From positions 62,001-126,000 of the forward strand of contig VGFA01000003.1 in NCBI GenBank assembly GCA_016869025.1: a stretch of DNA of 64,000 bases. Reading direction: 5' to 3'. Source of the DNA: Armatimonadota bacterium (GTDB lineage: Bacteria > Sysuimicrobiota > Sysuimicrobiia > Sysuimicrobiales > Humicultoraceae). Under the pieces are notes generated by a model. The model worked only from the letters and a program-made list of their open reading frames with translations, had not been told where the DNA came from and did not search any database. Both the position numbers and the translations under genes were made by a program. Positions 36,565 to 44,479 of this stretch are shown piece after piece. The first letter of the stretch is position 1. The number at the start of each line of letters is the position of its first letter.

Positions 36565-37854
36565 TCAACGATGGGACCGGTTCAGGTTGGACTGTGTCTC
36601 CCGCGTGGCCGGCAGGGGGCCGGCCGCCGTGTGGTAGCGCCCCCCTGCGACCAGCAGCTCCTCGGCGGGAAACCGGGTGATCACCTCGCAGCCGGTCTTG
36701 CTGACGACCACCATCTCCTCGATGCGGGCCGCCGACCAGCCGTCCGCCGCCGGCCAGAACGTCTCAAGGGCGAACACCATGTTCTCCTCGATGACCTCCG
36801 GATGGTCAAACGATACGAACCGGCTGAATATGGGCTTCTCCCAGATCGAGAGGCCTACGCCGTGCCCGTACTGAAGGGCAAACGCCGCCTCCTCGCTGGC
36901 GAACCCGAACTCCTCTGCCCGTGGCCAGATCTTGACGACATCCGCAGTGGTCACGCCCGGCTTGATCAGGGCTATCGCCTCGTCGAGGTAGCCGCGGCAG
37001 CGCTTGTACGCGTCCACCTGGGCTGCCGAAGCGCTGCCGATGGCGAACGTCCTGTAGTAGCAGGTGCGGTAGCCGTTGTAGGAGTGCAGGATGTCGAAGT
37101 AGGCAGGATCTCCGGGCCTGAGCACGCGGTCGGTGTAGACATGCGGGTGGGGGTTGCACCGCTCCCCGGAGATGGCGTTGACGCCCTCCACGTGCTCGGA
37201 TCCCAAGTCGTAGAGCACCTTGCTGACCAGCCCCACGCACTCGTTCTCGCGCATCCCGGGTCTCATTACCCGGTAGAGCTCCTCGTAGGCAGCGTCCACC
37301 ATCATGCAGGCCGTGTTGATGAGGGTGATCTCGTCCCCGGTCTTGATCTTGCGGGCCTGCTGCATTAGCGGCTGGCCGTCCGCGATCTTGACCCCTTCGG
37401 CCTGCAGGGCAAAGAGCACGGCCGGCTCGATCACGTCCACGCCCACCGGCTCGCCCAGCAGGTTGCGTTCCTCCAGCTCAACGCGGATCTTGCGCGCCAC
37501 TTCCTGTGCCTGCTCAGAAGAGGCCCCGCGCAGCGTGGAGATCCCTGCGCGCGATCGCTCTCCCAGCCACGGGCAGTACAACTGATGGTGCCGGGCCGCG
37601 GAGCCGAAATCCCACAGGATGGGATCCCCGCCCTGGGGCAGCAGGCAGAATCGCACCAGCTTGTCCATCGCCCAGGTGCCGATGTGCGTCGCGGTGATGT
37701 ACCGTATGTTGTTCATGTCGAAACACAGGAGGGCACCCAGCTCAGACTCGCCGAGCAGCCGCTCCGCACGAGCCAGCCGTTGGGCACGGAGGCGGTCGTA
37801 GTTGACCCGCTCCTCCCAGTCAACCGCCGTGAGGCCATAGGTCTTCAGTCCCAT
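36565..37854 (-). CDS. M24-family protein, DddP-like, with one ligand Asp replaced by Cys
   Basis: Metallopeptidase-fold protein of 429 aa. The N-terminal domain (ALLCFDMNNIRYITATHIG, LVRFCLLPQGGDPILWDFG) recalls DMSP lyase DddP more than aminopeptidase P. Of the metal ligands, Asp in YFDILHSYNGYR, His in YGHGVGL, Glu in MVFALETFWP and Glu in ARIEEMVVV are present. The second Asp, expected before ISRT/TRT, reads Cys (GYRTCYYRTF). Lyase, peptidase or another hydrolase activity is possible. It lies between E1 beta and the nitrilase-like gene. This is the second M24-fold protein of the same operon. Confidence 0.83.
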   Translation of the reverse strand: MGLKTYGLTAVDWEERVNYDRLRAQRLARAERLLGESELGALLCFDMNNIRYITATHIGTWAMDKLVRFCLLPQGGDPILWDFGSAARHHQLYCPWLGERSRAGISTLRGASSEQAQEVARKIRVELEERNLLGEPVGVDVIEPAVLFALQAEGVKIADGQPLMQQARKIKTGDEITLINTACMMVDAAYEELYRVMRPGMRENECVGLVSKVLYDLGSEHVEGVNAISGERCNPHPHVYTDRVLRPGDPAYFDILHSYNGYRTCYYRTFAIGSASAAQVDAYKRCRGYLDEAIALIKPGVTTADVVKIWPRAEEFGFASEEAAFALQYGHGVGLSIWEKPIFSRFVSFDHPEVIEENMVFALETFWPAADGWSAARIEEMVVVSKTGCEVITRFPAEELLVAGGRYHTAAGPLPATRETQSNLNRSHR

Positions 37855-37874
37855 TCCCCTTCCCTCCCCGCTCT

Positions 37875-38879
37875 TCAGGTGCGCCCGCAGAGCGCTCTTG
37901 CCGCTTCTGCCACGCGCTCGGCCGTGGGCACCGTGAGATCCTCCAGCACCGGGGAGAACGGCACGGGCACGTCCATGGCGCCCATGCGCCTGACCGGCGC
38001 GTCCAGGTGATAGAAGGCTCCTTCGGCAATGACCGCGGCGATCTCGGCGGTGACCCCGTAGCGCTCGTGCCCCTCGTCTATCACCACGGCCCGCCCGGTC
38101 TTCTTGGCTGATTCCACGATCGTGTGCGCATCCAGGGGAACGGTAGTGCGCGGGTCCAGCACCTCGGCGCTGATCCCTTCCTTCTCTAGGATGTGCGCCA
38201 CGGCCAGGGCAACCTGCACCATGCTGCTGGTCGCGACGAGGGTTATGTCCGCTCCCTGCCGCTTAACGTCGGCGACGCCAAAGGGGATGGTGTACTCCCC
38301 CTCCGGAACAGGGCCCTTCATCTGGAACATGAGCTTGTCCTCGAAGAACACCACCGGATTCTCGTCGCGGATGGCGGTCTTGAGCAGACCCTTGGCATCA
38401 AAGGGTGTTGACGGCAGAACGACCTTCAACCCTGGGATGTGGCTGAGAAGGGCGTGCAGGCTCTGGCTGTGTTGGGCCGCGGAGCGGCGCGTGGCTCCCA
38501 GGTTAGTGCGCACCACGAGCGGCACCCGAAGCTTCCCGCCGGACATGTAGTGCACCTTGGCGGCCTGGTTCACGATCTGGTCCATAGCCAGGGGAAGGAA
38601 GTCCCCGAACATGATGTCCACGACCGGACGGAGCCCTGTCATCGCGGCTCCCACCGCGATCCCGGTGAACCCGGCCTCGGAGATCGGCGTGTCTGTCACC
38701 CGCTCGGTGCCGAACTCCTCCACCAGTCCCGAGAGCACCTTGAACGGCGTCCCGGCCTCGGCGACATCCTCGCCAAGTATGAAGACCGCGGGATCGCGAC
38801 GCATCTCCTCAGCAAGCGCCTCGCGGACGGCCTGGGCAAAAGTGATCTCGCGGTCGGCAGGGACGCTATGCGTAGACAT
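37875..38879 (-). CDS. E1 beta subunit of a 2-oxoacid/acetoin dehydrogenase
   Basis: Thiamine-diphosphate-dependent E1 component, beta chain, 334 aa. Motifs: ITFAQAVREALAEEMRRDPAVFILGEDVAEAGTPFKV, ERVTDTPISEAGFTGIAVGAAMTGLRPVV, and the C-terminal transketolase-like domain (LDPRTTVPLD). The ATG at 38879 overlaps the E1 alpha gene by 14 nt. The chain resembles acetoin dehydrogenase and branched-chain enzymes alike; the substrate is uncertain. Confidence 0.9.
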   Translation of the reverse strand: MSTHSVPADREITFAQAVREALAEEMRRDPAVFILGEDVAEAGTPFKVLSGLVEEFGTERVTDTPISEAGFTGIAVGAAMTGLRPVVDIMFGDFLPLAMDQIVNQAAKVHYMSGGKLRVPLVVRTNLGATRRSAAQHSQSLHALLSHIPGLKVVLPSTPFDAKGLLKTAIRDENPVVFFEDKLMFQMKGPVPEGEYTIPFGVADVKRQGADITLVATSSMVQVALAVAHILEKEGISAEVLDPRTTVPLDAHTIVESAKKTGRAVVIDEGHERYGVTAEIAAVIAEGAFYHLDAPVRRMGAMDVPVPFSPVLEDLTVPTAERVAEAARALCGRT

Positions 38880-39879
38880 GCTGGTCCACCTCCCCCGGGT
38901 CCGGGTAGGGAGCGGCCAGGGCGAACTCCACGCCGGCCGCCACCTCGTCGCGGGCACGCCGCTCTATCTCCTCGAGCATTCCCGCGTCCGCCAGCCCCTC
39001 GACGGTCAGCCACACGGCCAGGATGGCCAGGGGATCGCGCCGCGCCTTCCAATCCTGCTCCTCTTCCTTGCTGCGGTAGTAGGACCGGTTCACATCGCCC
39101 ACGTGGTGGCCGAAGTACCGGTATGTGTTGCAGACAAGGAAGGCGGGGCCTTCTCCCGCCATGAGACGCTCGACCACCCGGCGGGTCATCGCGTAGACTG
39201 CCCGCACGTCCTGACCGTCCACCTCGACGCAATGGATTCCGAACGCGGCAGGCCTTGCGCGAAGTTCACCGGCGGTGGTCTCAGCGTAGTGAGTGTACTC
39301 GTTGTAGAGATTGTTCTCGCATACGTAGATCACCGGGAGCTTCCAGAGCGCGGCCATGTTCATTACCTCGTACAGCACCCCCTGGCCCAGCGCGCCTTCG
39401 CCGAAGAAGCACACCGAAACCTGACCGGAGCCGCGACGCTTCGCCGACAGCGCGGCCCCTGTCGCTATCCCTGCTCCGCCGCCGACGATCGCATTCGCGC
39501 CCAGATTGCCCGACTGTGGGTCGGCGATGTGCATCGAGCCGCCTTTGCCGCGACAGTAGCCGGGGGCCTTGCCCAGGAGCTCGGCGAACATAAGGTCCAC
39601 CCTCGCCCCCTTGGCAAGGCAGTGGCCGTGGCCGCGGTGGGTGCTGGTAATGTAGTCGTCGGGCCGTAGCGCCTGGCAGACCCCGACCGCGGAGGCCTCC
39701 TGACCTGTGCATAGGTGGGCGAGGCCGGGCATCTTGGCGCCGCGGTACAGTTCGTTGACCTGCTCCTCGAACGCCCGGATCTTCACCATCTGTTCGTACA
39801 TCGCAAGCCACTGCTCGACGGGGACGCCCTGCGAGGCGTCGGCCTGCTGGGTCTCAGTGCGCGGGGCTGTGCGCCGCAT
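38866..39879 (-). CDS. E1 alpha subunit of a 2-oxoacid/acetoin dehydrogenase
   Basis: Alpha chain, 337 aa, carrying the thiamine diphosphate motif (CFFGEGALGQG ... CENN, with GEG in place of the commoner GDG) and GKGGSMHIADP. The N-terminal helix MYEQMVKIRAFEEQVNELY and the STHRGHGHCLAKG stretch are typical. The start ATG 39879 has GGAGGAT in front. With E1 beta and E2 it forms the oxidative decarboxylation step of the cluster; E3 must be borrowed from elsewhere. Confidence 0.9.
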   Translation of the reverse strand: MRRTAPRTETQQADASQGVPVEQWLAMYEQMVKIRAFEEQVNELYRGAKMPGLAHLCTGQEASAVGVCQALRPDDYITSTHRGHGHCLAKGARVDLMFAELLGKAPGYCRGKGGSMHIADPQSGNLGANAIVGGGAGIATGAALSAKRRGSGQVSVCFFGEGALGQGVLYEVMNMAALWKLPVIYVCENNLYNEYTHYAETTAGELRARPAAFGIHCVEVDGQDVRAVYAMTRRVVERLMAGEGPAFLVCNTYRYFGHHVGDVNRSYYRSKEEEQDWKARRDPLAILAVWLTVEGLADAGMLEEIERRARDEVAAGVEFALAAPYPDPGEVDQHVYA

Positions 39880-39895
39880 CGGATCCTCCGCCTCC

Positions 39896-40810
39896 CTAGC
39901 GCCCCGAGGCCTGTCCCGCACCGCCCCCGGAAGGAGGCATCCCGGCCATGCGGGCCAGCACCTCAAAGACGATCGCGAAGTCCTGTTTCTCCAGGCCCTG
40001 GGCCCGTGCCGCGGTGAGCATCTCGTTGGTGGCCGCTGTTGTGGGCATCGGCACCCGGAGCTGGCGGCCCATCTCCAGGGCCAGCAGCATGTCCTTCTGC
40101 ATCATCGTCACGTCAAACCAGGCCTCCTCGGGCATCTGGAGCACGAAGGGCCCGCGGTAGCGCAGCATGGGTGACGCCATCACGCTGTTGAGAAGCACCT
40201 CGACCGCGACGGATCTGGGGATGCCGTTCTTCTCGGCCAGCAGGATGCCCTCGCTGAAAGCCAGCATCTGAACCGCCAGGCTCAGGTTGCTGGCAATCTT
40301 GATGAGGACCGCCTGGCCGTTGCTGCCGACGTGGTTGACCGTGGGACCTATGTCCTTCAGGATCGGAAGCACCCGCTCGAAGACTTCCTTCTCGCCCCCG
40401 ACCATGATGGAGAGCTTGCCTTGCTCCAGCGTTATCACGCTTCCGGAGACCGGCGCGTCCAGCATCCGAGCGCCAGCAGCGGCGACGCGTGCTGCCAGAT
40501 CGCGGCTGGCGTCCGGGCTCGCGGTGCTCATGTCCACGTAGATCTTGCCCGGCCCCAACGCGGCCAGTATCCCATCCGGCCCCTCGGTAACGGCCTGCAG
40601 CGCGGCGGTGTTCGTGACCATCGTGAAGATCACGTCCGAGGCCTCGGCCACCTCCCGCGGCGACGAAGCCCAACGCATACCCGCGTCGAGCAACCACTGC
40701 GCCTTGTCCCGGGTGCGGTTGTAGCCGGTCACCGGGCGGCCGGCGTCGAGCAGCCGCTTGACGATGCGGCTTCCCATGACCCCCAAACCCACGAATCCTA
40801 TCTTCTGCAT
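39896..40810 (-). CDS. Beta-hydroxyacid dehydrogenase (HIBADH / tartronate-semialdehyde reductase family)
   Basis: NAD(P)-dependent dehydrogenase of 3-hydroxyacids, 304 aa. The nucleotide motif is IGFVGLGVMGSRIVKRLL, the substrate motif DAPVSGSVITLEQG, and the catalytic Lys lies in GSNGQAVLIKIASNLSL. Relatives oxidise 3-hydroxyisobutyrate or reduce tartronate semialdehyde. It is the first enzyme gene after the regulator, with a 19-nt gap. Confidence 0.88.
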   Translation of the reverse strand: MQKIGFVGLGVMGSRIVKRLLDAGRPVTGYNRTRDKAQWLLDAGMRWASSPREVAEASDVIFTMVTNTAALQAVTEGPDGILAALGPGKIYVDMSTASPDASRDLAARVAAAGARMLDAPVSGSVITLEQGKLSIMVGGEKEVFERVLPILKDIGPTVNHVGSNGQAVLIKIASNLSLAVQMLAFSEGILLAEKNGIPRSVAVEVLLNSVMASPMLRYRGPFVLQMPEEAWFDVTMMQKDMLLALEMGRQLRVPMPTTAATNEMLTAARAQGLEKQDFAIVFEVLARMAGMPPSGGGAGQASGR

Positions 40811-40829
40811 TGCTCCCTCCGTGTTCAGA

Positions 40830-41531
40830 TCAGGTGCCCGCGACCAGGGCGTCGCGGATGTCTCCCTCTACTCGCAGCAGGTGCTCCCGCATCCTCTGCC
40901 TGGCCTCGTCCTGATTCCCGGCGGAGATGGCCCGAAGGATCTCCTTGTGTTGCGCCAGGGACTGCTGAGGACTGCCCGGGATCAGGAATATCGAAGCCAG
41001 GGCCTGGTGGAGCGCGTCACGGATGGCCTGCATCACGTGCAGCGCGATGCGGTTGCGCGTCGCGGCCGCTATCGCCAGGTGGAACTGCAGGTCGGCCGCG
41101 ATGTAGCGCTCCTGGGATGAGAGGCCCTCGACCATCTCCTCGATCCGGCGGGCCATCTCGGCCAGGTCATCGTCCGTTCGCCGCATCGCAGCCAGGCCGG
41201 CGGCCTCCACCTCCAGGATCTTGCGCACCTCGAAAAGCTCGGGCAGGGCGATCTCCTGCAGCGCCAGCAGCAACCGCACCGAATGTTGAAGGGGATTGGC
41301 GTACTCGGCGACAGCGAACGTCCCCTTCCCCACCGGCCGGATGAGCCCCTTGGATTCGAGAATCCGCAGGGCCTCCCTGACCGAGGACCGGCCCACGCCA
41401 AAGGCCTGAGTCAGTTCCCGCTCCGCGGCCAGCGTGTCGCCTGGTTTCAACCGCCGATCCGAGATCTGCCGGATGAGGTGGTTGGCAACCAGTTCACAGA
41501 CCTTCTGCCGTTCAATAGGCTGGTAGATCAT
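40830..41531 (-). CDS. GntR-family regulator, FadR (FCD) subfamily
   Basis: Transcription factor of 233 aa with an N-terminal winged helix (LKPGDTLAAERELTQAFGVGRSSVREALRILESKGLIRPV) and a C-terminal helical FCD ligand-binding domain with metal-binding type His residues (FHLAIAAATRN). Such proteins usually repress a catabolic operon and release DNA on binding an organic acid. It lies within the operon after the TRAP permease (6 nt gap), so it probably controls its own transcription. A candidate half-perfect FadR-type site is at 44504-44514. Confidence 0.88.
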   Translation of the reverse strand: MIYQPIERQKVCELVANHLIRQISDRRLKPGDTLAAERELTQAFGVGRSSVREALRILESKGLIRPVGKGTFAVAEYANPLQHSVRLLLALQEIALPELFEVRKILEVEAAGLAAMRRTDDDLAEMARRIEEMVEGLSSQERYIAADLQFHLAIAAATRNRIALHVMQAIRDALHQALASIFLIPGSPQQSLAQHKEILRAISAGNQDEARQRMREHLLRVEGDIRDALVAGT

Positions 41532-41537
41532 GCCCCT

Positions 41538-43442
41538 CTACCGATCGGCCGGGGCCGTCGTTACGCCGGCAGCCGCACCTGCACCAATCTCTGCGGACCG
41601 CTGCAGCTTATGCCTCTGCCAGAAGAAGACCGCCACGAATACCGCGATCGCGGTCAGATCGGTGACCAGCCCGGGCACGAACGCCAGGAACGTGGCAGCC
41701 GCGAGGAGCAGCCATTCCACCAGCGTTGTCCGCACCAGGAAGAAGCCCGTGCTGCAGATGGAGAACGCCACGGTGCCTACGATCGCGGAGACGACCGCCC
41801 AGATGTTCTCGGCAAGGGTCCCCGTGTACAGGATGTGCGTGTACGCGAACAGCAGCGGCATCACGTAGATCATCTTGGCAAACCGAAAGCTGTTCCAACC
41901 GGTGCGCCAGGGGTCGGCGTCCGCGATGGCGGCCGCGGTGTATGCGCCCAGTGCCACTGGCGGGGTGATATTGGAGTCCAGGCTCAACCAGAAGATGATC
42001 AGGTGCGCCGCGATGAGCGGCACCCCCAGCTCCACCAGCGCCGGTGCGGAGGCGACGGCCACCACGAGGTAGGCCGCGGTGATCGGCATCCCCATGCCCA
42101 GGACGAAGGAGGCCACAGCGACCAGGAGGAGCATCAGCAGGAGGTTCGTCCCGGCCAGGGTGAGCATGATCGTCGAGAACTTGATCCCGATACCTGTGAG
42201 CGCCAGGACGCCGATGATGATGCCAACTGAACCGGTGGCTGCGCCGACAAAGGTGCAGGCCTTGCCGCCGTCCACCAGCGCCTGCCACACCTGGAGCGGG
42301 CCCATCCTGGTTTCCGGACGAAGCCAGCTCACAACGACGGTGGCCACGATAGCGTATATCACGGCGCGGGCCGGCGAGGCGCCCTGGAAAAGCGCGCCCA
42401 CCAGGACCGCGATGGGCAGTAAGAGATACCAGCCTTGCCTGAGGACATCCGGCGCGCGTGGGAGCTCCTCCCGGCTGAGGCCGCGGATGCGCAGTTTGCG
42501 CGACTCCAGGTAGACCATGATCCCGACCGCCAGGAAGTACAGGATGCCGGGAACGATGGACATCTTGACGATCTCGGCGTAGCGAATTCCGGTCATCTCC
42601 GCCATGATGAACGCGCCCGCTCCCATCACCGGGGGCAGGATCATCCCCCCGGTGGAGGCGGATGCCTCAACCGCGGCGGCAATGTGCGGCGGGAAACCCG
42701 TGCGCTTCATCAGTGGGATGGTGAAGGCACCGGTGGTGGCGGTGTTGGCGATCGGGCTCCCGTTGATGGAGCCCAGCATAGCGCTCGAGATCACGGCGAC
42801 CTGCGCAGGCCCGCCGGCGATCCGCCCCATCCCGGCCATTGAGAGATCAATGAAGAACTTGGCCACACCGGCCCGCATCATGAAAGCGCCAAATACGACG
42901 AACGGCACGATGTAGCTGGCCATCACCTCGGCCATTATCCCGAAGATACCGTCCGAGGTCAGGTAGATGTACTCGACGACGCGGCGTAGCAGGAAACCCC
43001 GATGACCGATGACCGGGGGCAAGAGGTTTCCGTAGAGGGCGTAGGCGATGGCCAGGACGGATATGATGGCAAGAGGGCGGCCCAGCACCCGTCGCGCAAT
43101 CTCTACGGCCAGGAGCGTAACGACCAGGCCCATCATGTAGTCCAGGCGGGTATGCATACCCGCCCGGTAGGCCAATGCCTCGTGCTCCAGGATCCAATAG
43201 CCCACGCCAACGACGGCGCCCGCGATGAGTACCAGGTCCGACCAAGATGGCCTGTCCGCGGGAGCGCGGCGCCACCCTTTGTACAGGAGCAGGGCGGCCA
43301 CCAAGCTGAACATCACGGCGATCCCGCGGTGGTACTGCATCGAGTCCACGCCGAAGGCGGCCGCCCGCAGGTAAAAGATGGCGACCGCGCCCAGGATGAC
43401 CTGGGCGGCGATGTCCCAGTTGCGCGACAGGTTTCGATTCAC
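41538..43442 (-). CDS. TRAP transporter fused permease (DctQ-DctM)
   Basis: Secondary, ion-driven importer of organic acids; a fusion of the four-helix small subunit and the twelve-helix large subunit in one 634 aa chain. The N-terminal third has about four to five helices, then the DctM-type section with MGRIAGGPAQVAVISSAMLGSINGSPIANTATTGAFTIPLM and the second pseudo-repeat (LGMGMPITAAYLVVAVASAPALVELG). Start GTG 43442. It follows its receptor gene by 23 nt. Fused permeases are typical of TAXI systems, consistent with the receptor upstream. Confidence 0.92.
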   Translation of the reverse strand: MNRNLSRNWDIAAQVILGAVAIFYLRAAAFGVDSMQYHRGIAVMFSLVAALLLYKGWRRAPADRPSWSDLVLIAGAVVGVGYWILEHEALAYRAGMHTRLDYMMGLVVTLLAVEIARRVLGRPLAIISVLAIAYALYGNLLPPVIGHRGFLLRRVVEYIYLTSDGIFGIMAEVMASYIVPFVVFGAFMMRAGVAKFFIDLSMAGMGRIAGGPAQVAVISSAMLGSINGSPIANTATTGAFTIPLMKRTGFPPHIAAAVEASASTGGMILPPVMGAGAFIMAEMTGIRYAEIVKMSIVPGILYFLAVGIMVYLESRKLRIRGLSREELPRAPDVLRQGWYLLLPIAVLVGALFQGASPARAVIYAIVATVVVSWLRPETRMGPLQVWQALVDGGKACTFVGAATGSVGIIIGVLALTGIGIKFSTIMLTLAGTNLLLMLLLVAVASFVLGMGMPITAAYLVVAVASAPALVELGVPLIAAHLIIFWLSLDSNITPPVALGAYTAAAIADADPWRTGWNSFRFAKMIYVMPLLFAYTHILYTGTLAENIWAVVSAIVGTVAFSICSTGFFLVRTTLVEWLLLAAATFLAFVPGLVTDLTAIAVFVAVFFWQRHKLQRSAEIGAGAAAGVTTAPADR

Positions 43443-43465
43443 GTGTGGATCCGGCTCTCCAGGGA

Positions 43466-44479
43466 CTAGCGCGCCCGGATCCTCTCTGGGATCTCGATGC
43501 CCTTGCTAACCCATACGGCCTCGGCTCCCCGGTGCAGCGGGATCGTGACCCCCTGCAGGGCCTTGAGCGAGGTCATGTCGGCTGAGGCGCTGTGCACTCG
43601 CAGCATGTGCCCGTGTCCTTCGCGGCCGTAGGCGGCCTCAACCATCCTCTGCACCAGGGGCGCGGGCACGTCCTTGTTGACAAACCACAGCGCTGGCACG
43701 CCCAGGGAGGCGGTGTTCTCAGTGACGCCGGCATAGGATCCGGCCGGAATGATGTAGCGCGCGTAGTACGGGAAGACCCTGTGGAAGTCGGTGCGTCCCA
43801 GCGGTGTGTAAGCGTCAATGAAGTGTACGGGACGCGTCACCGCCGCCTCAATCGTCACCCGATCCGGGTACGGACCGGTCCAGAAGAAGGCGTCAACCCG
43901 CCCGTCGCCCATGGCGCCGCCTGCCGCGGCCCCGAGCAGGGGCACCCGTGTGATCCGGTCCCAGATGCCCAGGCTGCGAAACACCCGCTCTGCGGTGGCA
44001 AAGGTCCCGGAGCCAGGGGTCCCGACCGCGACGCGCTTCCCCACCAGGTCCTCCACCGTGCGGATGCCGCTGTCCCGGAAGGTTATCACATGGGCGATGC
44101 CCAGAAACATCATGCCGATGGTCCTGAGGTTCGTGTGCGGGTTGCCCTTGAAACCTTCCAGGCCGTAGTAGGACTCGTGCACGTCCGACGTGAACGCGAT
44201 CCCCATCTCCGCGTCGCCCGCGTTGACCCTTCGGACGTTCTCAACCGACCCGCCTGTGGCGGCCACGGATACGTCGAGGTTCGGGACCGCCCTGGAGAGG
44301 AAAGTCCCGAGCCCGGTCGCGAAGATGCCAAAGACCCCACCCGGAGGTCCTCCCAGGATGGTGAGCCTGTCCAGCCTGGGGCCGGCTGTGCTGGGCGTGG
44401 AACTGAGAGGACCTGCCACGAGCAGGCCCAGGATGAGCATGATACTCGCGAAGAGCCGTGCCGTGCTCTTGATGGACAT
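43466..44479 (-). CDS. TAXI-family TRAP solute-binding protein
   Basis: Extracytoplasmic receptor, 337 aa, with a signal sequence (LFASIMLILGLLVAGPLSS). TAXI-family landmarks: LTILGGPPGGVFGIFATGLGTFLSRAVPN, VAATGGSVENVRRVNAGDAEMGIAFTSD, VGKRVAVGTPGSGTFATAERVF and FFWTGPYPDRV. The start ATG 44479 has GGAGGG upstream. It is the first gene of the 20-gene minus-strand series. Known TAXI ligands are few (for example glutamate or 2-oxoglutarate in some systems), so the ligand is not predictable. Confidence 0.92.
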   Translation of the reverse strand: MSIKSTARLFASIMLILGLLVAGPLSSTPSTAGPRLDRLTILGGPPGGVFGIFATGLGTFLSRAVPNLDVSVAATGGSVENVRRVNAGDAEMGIAFTSDVHESYYGLEGFKGNPHTNLRTIGMMFLGIAHVITFRDSGIRTVEDLVGKRVAVGTPGSGTFATAERVFRSLGIWDRITRVPLLGAAAGGAMGDGRVDAFFWTGPYPDRVTIEAAVTRPVHFIDAYTPLGRTDFHRVFPYYARYIIPAGSYAGVTENTASLGVPALWFVNKDVPAPLVQRMVEAAYGREGHGHMLRVHSASADMTSLKALQGVTIPLHRGAEAVWVSKGIEIPERIRAR

